A DNA stretch of 64,000 bases from SHVO01 sp041905525. Its GTDB lineage: Bacteria; Pseudomonadota; Alphaproteobacteria; Rhodospirillales; Rhodospirillaceae. The DNA lies in contig JAYRKY010000001.1 in the NCBI GenBank assembly GCA_041905525.1, forward strand, positions 186,001 through 250,000, in the 5' to 3' direction. The stretch's first letter is position 1; each line of letters opens with the position of its first letter. A model generated the notes under the pieces. The model worked only from the letters and a program-made list of their open reading frames with translations. It was not told the DNA's origin and searched no databases. Below are positions 34,515-41,791 of the stretch, in pieces. A program made the translations under genes and the position numbers.

Positions 34515-34539
34515 AACGCATGCTCTATGACGATGTTCC
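34515..34539 (-). promoter_or_regulatory. EcfG-type (general stress sigma factor) promoter
   Basis: Read on the minus strand the sequence is GGAAC (34539-34535), a 16-base spacer, then CGTT (34518-34515). This is an exact match to the alphaproteobacterial EcfG/SigT consensus GGAAC-N16/17-CGTT. It lies about 55 bases upstream of the ATG at 34459 of the stress operon. Confidence 0.78.
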
Positions 34540-34575
34540 GAAATCAGAGATCGGACGGCGTGTGAAGCGCGCCGG

Positions 34576-34881
34576 TCAACCCGCGCTCTTCACATCGTAC
34601 GCCTTGGACACGACCGGAGTGCGTTCGGCGACGTCGCCGATCCTTGCGACATAACGTTGGAAGTGCGCACTGGCGCGGTGCGCGGCGACGGCATCGTCGT
34701 CGATGTAGAGTTCGTCCAGCACGAAGCGATTCGGATCGTCGCGATCCTGCCAGATGTCCCACAGAAGGTTGCCCGGCTCGGCGCGGCAGGGACCCACCAT
34801 ATCTTTCAGCAGTGCTTCCAACTCGGCGACCTTGCCCGGCTTCGCCGTCAAAAGCGCGGTTATTTTCCGTGTGCGTGTCAT
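34576..34881 (-). CDS. Antibiotic biosynthesis monooxygenase (ABM) domain protein
   Basis: The 101-residue ferredoxin-like fold protein shows ITALLTAKPGKVAELEALLKDM, EPGNLLWDIWQD and the tail AHFQRYV, the common ABM-domain pattern of small quinol or heme-type monooxygenases. Function cannot be specified further. ATG 34881 follows GGAG at a normal distance. It lies upstream of, and is transcribed toward, the EcfG-controlled operon. Confidence 0.82.
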   Translation of the reverse strand: MTRTRKITALLTAKPGKVAELEALLKDMVGPCRAEPGNLLWDIWQDRDDPNRFVLDELYIDDDAVAAHRASAHFQRYVARIGDVAERTPVVSKAYDVKSAG

Positions 34882-35026
34882 CAAATGTTCTCCGTGTTTG
34901 CAAGGGCCGCGGGCAGACATCTGTAAGGCTACCACTTCGCCGGGCCTCATTTACTTAACTTCGACCCGCATTGCGGGTTCTCCTTCGCCAGGGTTGTGAC
35001 GAAATGACCTGAAATCAACGCGCTTT

Positions 35027-35043
35027 ACCTAGACGGCCTAGGT
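35027..35043. promoter_or_regulatory. Inverted repeat ACCTAG-N5-CTAGGT, copy 1
   Basis: A perfect 6+6 base dyad with a 5-base spacer (ACGGC) lies 29 bases upstream of the small gene starting at 35073. A second copy with the same halves and spacer length is at 38239-38255. The shared core is ACCTAGAnnGCCTAGGTnGC. A regulator-binding site is the simplest reading. Confidence 0.5.
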
Positions 35044-35072
35044 GGCGCGCGCTCGGTCTCGATCCAGGCGAA

Positions 35073-35480
35073 ATGACGCCGGGGTGCCAGGTGGTCGAAC
35101 ATATCGGGAAATCCTTGGTGGTCGCGATGAAGATGGCGCTCGCCGCCGGTGACCCCGCCGCCGCGGAACTGGTGGCCTGCGATTGCGTCGTCTTGGCGGA
35201 GACGAAGGATCACGCCAACTGGCAGCTGATCGGCGAATGCGCCACCGCGCTGAAACGGACCAACGCTGAGGCAGCGGCCGCGCTAAAGGCCGCCTACGAC
35301 GAGGTGGAAGATCAGGAAGACGAGCACGTCTACCACTCCAAGGGCTGGGGCCGCGAGTTGTGGATCAAGGCGCTTGGCTTGAATGCGATCCTTCCGCCGC
35401 CGGAGGAGCAGCAAGACGTTAAAAACGCGATCGCCGCGGCCAAGGCCGAGCAGACCGCAAAGCGCGCGCATCTCAACTAA
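35073..35480 (+). CDS. Small helical protein of unknown function (135 aa)
   Basis: The product is Ala/Glu-rich and predicted all-helical (KMALAAGDPAAAELVACDCVVLAETKDHANWQLIGECATALKRTNAEAAAALKAAYDEVEDQEDEHVYHSKGW; long stretch abbreviated at its ends). Heme- or metal-ligand-like His and Glu residues (DEHVYHSKGWGREL) could suggest a ferritin-like fold, but I recognise no family. There is no better in-frame start upstream because TGA occurs at 35010; ATG at 35127 is an alternative. It converges with the usg gene. Confidence 0.6.
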   Translation: MTPGCQVVEHIGKSLVVAMKMALAAGDPAAAELVACDCVVLAETKDHANWQLIGECATALKRTNAEAAAALKAAYDEVEDQEDEHVYHSKGWGRELWIKALGLNAILPPPEEQQDVKNAIAAAKAEQTAKRAHLN

Positions 35481-35489
35481 TATGAGGGA

Positions 35490-35512
35490 AGGGGAGGCCG
35501 CGCGCCTCCCCT
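35490..35512. terminator. Possible bidirectional hairpin terminator
   Basis: A perfect 9-base stem (35490-35498 with 35504-35512, AGGGGAGGC/GCCTCCCCT) lies between two convergent genes. No T-run follows on either side, so termination would be inefficient or Rho-assisted. Confidence 0.4.
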
Positions 35513-35516
35513 GGCC

Positions 35517-35780
35517 TCAGTGCAGAATCAACTTGCCGTCCAGCGCGCGGAATTCGGACGGCGTGATGAGCTCGCAGTGCGCGACCCGCACGGAATGGAG
35601 CTTGGCGTCGAGTTCCGCTTTCCAGAAATCCAGAAATTTGTGAAGCACCGGGAATTTGGGCGCCAGGTCCAGCTCCTGCCAGATGAATTCCTGCAGGAGG
35701 GCCGGGTGGTCCGGCATGAAATAGAAGATCTGCGCGGTGGTCAGGCGGTAGTTCCGAAGTTGCAGTGCAAGATCGCTCAT
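35517..35780 (-). CDS. usg: Usg family protein
   Basis: The 87-residue product matches the short alphaproteobacterial Usg family: RNYRLTTAQIFYFMPDHP, the WQELDLAPKFPVLHKFLDFW block and HSVRVAHCELITPSEFR. The biochemical role is unknown; older annotations call it a TrpF-adjacent protein. ATG 35780 is preceded by GGAGAGGTGT; a TTG at 35792 is in frame. Confidence 0.85.
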   Translation of the reverse strand: MSDLALQLRNYRLTTAQIFYFMPDHPALLQEFIWQELDLAPKFPVLHKFLDFWKAELDAKLHSVRVAHCELITPSEFRALDGKLILH

Positions 35781-35936
35781 ACACCTCTCCAACAGCTCCC
35801 AACATCCTCGCCTTTAGAATCTCACGGGGCGGGCCGCGGTTCCACTAAATTGTATTTGATTTCAATAGATTAGCAGCAAGCTCAGGGGGCTGCTAACAAC
35901 CTGGCCGTTCTGCGGCAAAAATTTTTCGCCGTCCCC

Positions 35937-35965
35937 CTTGATGCCAAAATTCCGCCTTCCTACTT
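35937..35965 (+). promoter_or_regulatory. Possible sigma-32 (RpoH) promoter of groES-groEL
   Basis: CTTG at 35937-35940 is separated by 18 bases from CCTACTT at 35959-35965, close to the alphaproteobacterial RpoH consensus CTTG-N17/18-CYTATNT (one mismatch). It is about 100 bases ahead of groES. No CIRCE element (TTAGCACTC...GAGTGCTAA) is visible, so HrcA control is not supported here. Confidence 0.5.
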
Positions 35966-36014
35966 CCCACACCGGCCGCTGTTGCAGGGGCCGACTCAAA
36001 TCTTTTTGGACCGG

Positions 36015-36032
36015 CACGCCCGTGAGGGCGTG
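36015..36032 (+). promoter_or_regulatory. Hairpin in the groES leader
   Basis: A perfect 7-base stem CACGCCC/GGGCGTG with a GTGA tetraloop lies 36 bases before the groES start, inside the presumed 5' UTR. It may affect mRNA stability or temperature-dependent translation; this is a guess. Confidence 0.35.
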
Positions 36033-36067
36033 TGACCTTGCTCATTTGCTTAAGGAAGGAATGACGC

Positions 36068-36388
36068 ATGACGACTTTCAGACCACTTCATGACCGTGTG
36101 CTGGTGCGCCGCGTGGAAAGCGATACCCGTACCGCCGGCGGAATCATCATCCCCGACACCGCAAAGGAAAAGCCCATGGAAGGCGAGGTCGTCGCCGTGG
36201 GGTCCGGGGTGCGCGGCGAAGACGGCGCGCTTCAGCCGCTGGACGTAAAAAAGGGCGACCGCATCCTGTTCGGAAAATGGTCGGGCACCGAAGTGAAGAT
36301 CGACGGCCAGGAACTCCTCATCATGAAGGAGTCCGACATCCTCGGCATCATCGAAGGTCAGCAGGAAGCCCGGAAGAAGGCTGCCTAA
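36068..36388 (+). CDS. groES: Co-chaperonin GroES
   Basis: The 106-residue co-chaperonin has the typical start FRPLHDRVLVRRVE, the mobile loop TRTAGGIIIPDTAKEKP and the roof region ending IMKESDILGIIEG. The heptameric lid closes the GroEL folding chamber. It is about ten residues longer than the usual 95-97, mainly by the tail QQEARKKAA. AAGGAAGGA lies 7 bases before the ATG. groEL follows after 52 bases. Confidence 0.97.
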   Translation: MTTFRPLHDRVLVRRVESDTRTAGGIIIPDTAKEKPMEGEVVAVGSGVRGEDGALQPLDVKKGDRILFGKWSGTEVKIDGQELLIMKESDILGIIEGQQEARKKAA

Positions 36389-36440
36389 CAGCGCCGGTAA
36401 TTGCTTCCGGAAACTTCATTTGGACATGGAGTAAAGACAC

Positions 36441-38075
<1,635 letters not shown>

Positions 38076-38109
38076 ACCGATATTCCTCAGGAACGCACTT
38101 TATCACCTT

Positions 38110-38144
38110 GGCCGCTCCCGCCCCCGGGGGCGGCCGCTTTTTTT
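38110..38144 (+). terminator. Rho-independent terminator of groES-groEL
   Basis: A GC-rich hairpin (GGCCGC at 38110-38115 pairing with GCGGCC at 38130-38135, inner CCCCCGGGGG) is followed by seven T at 38138-38144. Confidence 0.88.
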
Positions 38145-38158
38145 GCCGCGCCGGAATG

Positions 38159-38197
38159 AAAAAATCCCCTTCCGCCGGAGCAACCGCGGAAGGGGAT
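38159..38197 (-). terminator. Rho-independent terminator of the padR operon
   Basis: Read on the minus strand, a perfect 12-base stem (38197-38186 with 38075-type partner at 38175-38164, ATCCCCTTCCGC/GCGGAAGGGGAT) and 10-base loop are followed by a run of T (38164-38159). It serves the convergent operon ending at 38307. Confidence 0.85.
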
Positions 38198-38238
38198 CCA
38201 TATGGCATCGCCGGCCTAGGCGTGAGGCCCTGTGTAAA

Positions 38239-38255
38239 ACCTAGATTGCCTAGGT
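38239..38255. promoter_or_regulatory. Inverted repeat ACCTAG-N5-CTAGGT, copy 2
   Basis: This is the second copy of the dyad found at 35027-35043, with spacer ATTGC. It lies between the two convergent terminators and the end of the permease-prefix gene, so it is not placed as a simple promoter operator for any gene I can see. Confidence 0.45.
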
Positions 38256-38306
38256 AGCATAGGTACGAACGCCCATGCGTGGCGGAGGTTCCGCCTGGGG
38301 ATAAGT

Positions 38307-39110
38307 CTAGGGATTGAGGCTCGACCGGAAGCGGTCCGCGGGTGCACCCGAATTGGCATACCGGTAGGCGGAGACCGCGAAGAAGAGCGCGGTGAGCAAG
38401 GACGCCGCGCCGCGCGCGAAATCGTAACTCCAATCCCAGGAGAGGCTGCGCGTGTAGTCGTCGAGCCCATCGGCAATCCACACGAGCGCTGCAAATCCGA
38501 AAGACGTGATGCCCGCGACGAACATATAGCTGCGGGGCGGCAGACGTGTGTAGCGCGCGAACCTAGTGCTGGCCCTCGCGACGGCATACAGGGCCAGCAG
38601 CGTGCATCCGCTGATGCCCGCGACGAGGGCGTCGGACACCATGAAGTCGAAGTTGTGCATCACCGCGGCGTCCATGCAATCGTGGGCGGACGGATAGGCG
38701 GCCATCATGGTTGCGCAGGCCTTGGCGTCGTGCAGCATCGCAGGCCCATCCGGCGCCATGAGAGCGGGACCCAGGCGGCAGCCCACCAGCCAGCAGAGGA
38801 GGCCGCTGACGCCGGTCGTGATAAGAAGTGTGACGGCAAACACCCAGATCGATGCAACGACCTGATGGAACATCAAACGCGGGGCGCGAATCGTGCCGTT
38901 GACTGCAGCTGCGACGGCTTCCGGCGTGCCAAAGCGCGCCACCGCAAGCCGCGCAGCCTCTTCCGGCGCATGGCCCTGCGCCGCCAAATCCGCGACCTGG
39001 TCTGCGAGGTGCGCCTCGGACTCGATCAAAGTGCGGCGGCCAACGGCACCGGTGCCGGCCAAGAGGTCGAACAATCTGTCGAGATAACGCTCGACCGTGA
39101 CGATGCTCAT
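38307..39110 (-). CDS. Permease-prefix (HAAS-like) domain membrane protein
   Basis: The 267-residue protein starts with a short helical HAAS/permease-prefix domain (ERYLDRLFDLLAG...GTPEAVAAAVNG) of about 70 residues, then four predicted membrane helices. Such domains occur next to PadR regulators and are thought to sense or transmit membrane signals to them. The ATG overlaps the padR stop as ATGA, which confirms both the start and the pairing. Specific function unknown. Confidence 0.7.
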   Translation of the reverse strand: MSIVTVERYLDRLFDLLAGTGAVGRRTLIESEAHLADQVADLAAQGHAPEEAARLAVARFGTPEAVAAAVNGTIRAPRLMFHQVVASIWVFAVTLLITTGVSGLLCWLVGCRLGPALMAPDGPAMLHDAKACATMMAAYPSAHDCMDAAVMHNFDFMVSDALVAGISGCTLLALYAVARASTRFARYTRLPPRSYMFVAGITSFGFAALVWIADGLDDYTRSLSWDWSYDFARGAASLLTALFFAVSAYRYANSGAPADRFRSSLNP

Positions 39111-39433
39111 CTTTGGCTCCATTCCAAGACGGCGTTCATGCTGCCGGAGAACCGCCGCCATTCCGCCCGACGCTCGTTCAAGAAGGCGCGCCCTTCGGGG
39201 GTAAGCGAGTAGAGACGCCGCCGCCGCCCGTCGGACTTGTCCCAGACGCTCTCGATAAGACCGTTGGCCTCGAGCTGATGGAGCGCTGGGTACACCGTGC
39301 CCTCCGGCACATCGAACGCGCCTTTGCTTGACGTGGCAAGCGAGCGGATGAGCAAATACCCGTGAGCCGGCCCGCGCTTCAGAACCGACAGCAAGAGCAG
39401 ATCAAGGTGTCCTCGAATTTGGTCGGCGGGCAT
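39107..39433 (-). CDS. PadR-family transcriptional regulator
   Basis: The 108-residue winged-helix regulator has LLLLSVLKRGPAHGYLLIRSLA, then EGTVYPALHQLEANGLIESVW and GRRRRLYSLTPEGRAFL, the PadR core. PadR proteins repress by binding dyad sites and release on ligand binding. ATG 39433 (MPADQIRGHLD) is the family-like start; the frame to 39532 is shadow. It is co-expressed with the overlapping membrane gene, a common PadR arrangement. Confidence 0.87.
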   Translation of the reverse strand: MPADQIRGHLDLLLLSVLKRGPAHGYLLIRSLATSSKGAFDVPEGTVYPALHQLEANGLIESVWDKSDGRRRRLYSLTPEGRAFLNERRAEWRRFSGSMNAVLEWSQR

Positions 39434-39617
39434 GCGGCTCTCAAAGTGATGCAAAACGGCAGTCAGAATATCGCGGCCGCATAGACGCGGCAAACCGCGT
39501 GCTAACGAAGTGCGCACGGGAAGGTTGCACATTCAAAACGTGGTTCCCGGCGCAAACATTTCGCAGGCCCGGCCGTTGCCCCTCAGATCATCCGCATGTG
39601 GAGGGACGGTGAGTCTC

Positions 39618-40157
39618 ATGAAACGATATCAAATAGGATCAGGCCCGGCCGCGCGTAGAGCTGCTTACGCCTGCGTACTGGCACTCTCTTTCATGGGCGC
39701 CTCCGCTCATGGCCAAACGCAAACTCCCTCCGCTCCCCAGGACAAGCAAACCGACGCCGCCCGTTCGCCGGCCTGTGATCATCCGGCGCTGGCGGAGGCG
39801 GACCGGCTCTCATGCGCCCAGGCCTGGGGCGCGGCGACAACAGATCAGGACCGGGCCGCCATCACCGAACGCTATACCGCGATGGCAAAGGGCAATACGA
39901 CCGAGGGGGATGGGGTGCCCACTGCGGCGCCCCCCTCCGAACACGCGGCGCTGCCTGCGACGCCCTCCGGCGCCGAAGGGGAAATGAGCGCCGCCGATAA
40001 CGGCTGGCTCCTCGCTGTTGGTGGCGGCACCGTTATTCTTGGCCTCGCTATCGCATTTGGAGTGTCGCGCACGCGCACGCGAAAGACTGTGGCGGAACAG
40101 GCGGCGCAAAATCGCGGGACCAACGCCGCGTACGGCAGGACACCGCCACGCACCTAG
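39618..40157 (+). CDS. Secreted or membrane protein of unknown function
   Basis: This 179-residue protein has a signal peptide (AAYACVLALSFMGASAHGQ), a Pro/Thr/Ala-rich middle with a few Cys (CDHPALAEADRLSCAQAW), and a C-terminal membrane helix at about 138-157 (NGWLLAVGGGTVILGLAIAFGV). No domain is recognised. The two Cys may form a disulfide in the periplasm. ATG 39618 follows a GAGGGACGGTGAG site. A terminator follows the gene. Confidence 0.6.
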   Translation: MKRYQIGSGPAARRAAYACVLALSFMGASAHGQTQTPSAPQDKQTDAARSPACDHPALAEADRLSCAQAWGAATTDQDRAAITERYTAMAKGNTTEGDGVPTAAPPSEHAALPATPSGAEGEMSAADNGWLLAVGGGTVILGLAIAFGVSRTRTRKTVAEQAAQNRGTNAAYGRTPPRT

Positions 40158-40189
40158 CCAAGGAGCGGCGTTAATATGATATGAGAAGG

Positions 40190-40214
40190 GCGCGCCGCGA
40201 CGGCGCGCTCTTTT
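40190..40214 (+). terminator. Rho-independent terminator
   Basis: An 8-base perfect stem GCGCGCCG (40190-40197) / CGGCGCGC (40201-40208) with CGA loop is followed by TCTTTT. It ends the preceding small membrane protein gene and overlaps the first codons of the longest frame of the next gene. Confidence 0.75.
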
Positions 40215-40231
40215 CCATTGGAGTTCCCGCT

Positions 40232-41488
40232 TTGGTCTCCGCGCCTTCGCGTCCGCATGTGTCCTTTGCGGCGCTCCGCCATCCCGGTTTTCGGCCTTAC
40301 CTGATCTATTCGGCTCTCGCGATGATGGCCGACAGCATCGAGCATGTGATCAGCTACTGGATCATCTTCCAGAAATTCCATTCGCCGTCCCTGGGCGGCT
40401 TCGCGGTTCTTTCCCACTGGCTGCCCTATCTGTTCTTCTCTGTCTATTCAGGTGCACTTGCCGACCGGTTCGACCCGCGCCGCCTGATTCAGATCGGCAT
40501 GGGCTGCTTCATCGCGGCGTCGCTCGCCTGGGCCTATTTCTTTTATACGGACACGCTGGAGATCTGGCACGCACAGGTGATCCTTGTCCTTCATGGCTTC
40601 GCCGGCGTGCTGTGGTCGCCCGCGAGTCAGCTCTTGATCCACGACATCGTCGGGAAGGAACAGTTGCCGAGTGCCGTCCGCTTGAATGCGACGGCGCGTT
40701 ACCTGGGCCTCTTACTTGGTCCAGGGATCGGCGGGGGAATCCTGTTGCTCATGGGGCCGATCGCCGGCATCGCCTTCAATGCGCTGATCTACCTGCCGCT
40801 CGTCCTCTGGCTGCGGAAGGCGCCGTACGGCCCGAAGTTCCGCAAGAGTTCCGACGCGCCCCGTCCCGCCTTGCGCGGTCTTTCGGATATCGTCGACACC
40901 GCGCGCATCGTTGGCGCCACCCCGATCCTGTTGGCGATGACCCTTCTGATCGGATGTGCCTCATTCATGGTCGGCAATTCCTATCATGCCCAGATGCCCG
41001 AGTTCGCACGCGACCTCGGCCATGGAGACGTCGGCGCGTTGTACAGCATGCTGCTCGCCGCCGATGCAGCGGGAGCGCTCTTGGCCGGGATCGCGCTCGA
41101 AAGTACCGGTGCCCTCCAGCCACGGGCGCGCACGGCGTTTCTCCTGGTGATGGCTTGGTGCCTCGCGCTAACGGCCTTCGCGGTCACCTCGAGCTATCCT
41201 CTGGCCTTGGCGGCGCTCTTCATCGCCGGCTTTGTCGAACTTTCCTTCAGCTCGATGGCGATGACCCTGGTGCAATTGAACGCGCCGGATCACGCCCGCG
41301 GACGCGTAATCGGCTTCTACAGTATTTGCAGTCTGGGGATGCGCGCTTTCGCGGGCGCCACGGTGGGACTCGGGGGCACGGTGGTCGGGATTCACTGGTC
41401 CCTGGCCATGAGCGCGGGGGCCCTCTTCGTGATAATGGGCCTCGTCCTGGCCTATCTCTTCCGCGTCTCCCGGAGCGGGGCCGCCTAA
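40232..41488 (+). CDS. MFS transporter (MFS_3/EntS-like exporter)
   Basis: This protein of about 418 residues has twelve membrane helices. It shows ALADRFDPRRLIQIGMGCF, a helix 2-3 loop typical of MFS, and a second half with NSYHAQMPEFARDLG and VIGFYSICSLGMRAFAGATVG as in the enterobactin-exporter (EntS)-like group. Substrate unknown. I start it at TTG 40232, with GGAG at 40219-40222, because an upstream ATG (40181) would lie within a terminator hairpin. Both are in the same frame. Confidence 0.78.
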   Translation: MVSAPSRPHVSFAALRHPGFRPYLIYSALAMMADSIEHVISYWIIFQKFHSPSLGGFAVLSHWLPYLFFSVYSGALADRFDPRRLIQIGMGCFIAASLAWAYFFYTDTLEIWHAQVILVLHGFAGVLWSPASQLLIHDIVGKEQLPSAVRLNATARYLGLLLGPGIGGGILLLMGPIAGIAFNALIYLPLVLWLRKAPYGPKFRKSSDAPRPALRGLSDIVDTARIVGATPILLAMTLLIGCASFMVGNSYHAQMPEFARDLGHGDVGALYSMLLAADAAGALLAGIALESTGALQPRARTAFLLVMAWCLALTAFAVTSSYPLALAALFIAGFVELSFSSMAMTLVQLNAPDHARGRVIGFYSICSLGMRAFAGATVGLGGTVVGIHWSLAMSAGALFVIMGLVLAYLFRVSRSGAA

Positions 41489-41791
41489 ACCGCAGCTTTT
41501 ACGCGAGATGCGCGCGTTACCCTGCACGCACAAGCGGTTTTAGGCGCCCTAAATTAGAACGTGCCTCGCCGCGTGTCGGTAGATCCCTTAGCCCTGCATA
41601 GTAATGCGATAGGCTATCGGAAACACCGGCATGGGCGCGCCAGGGGTCGCCTCCATGTCCCTACCTGGGGAGGCGCCGCCCAGCACCACATAGCTCGAAG
41701 CGGGAGCAATGACCTCCCACCGTCGATCCGTCACGCGAATTTCGCGCGGCGCCCGCGCGGCGACCGCGGCTCAGGGGAATAAGGGGAAAAA
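41489..41791. other. Intergenic region, 303 bases, upstream of first TonB-dependent receptor
   Basis: No gene is seen. An inverted repeat TTTAGG-CGC-CCTAAA lies at 41539-41553 and may be an operator. The rest should carry the receptor promoter; AAGGGGA precedes the ATG at 41792. Confidence 0.4.

Noticed and set aside
35870..36067. CIRCE operator before groES
   Set aside because: No TTAGCACTC/GAGTGCTAA dyad is present; only weak partial matches occur.
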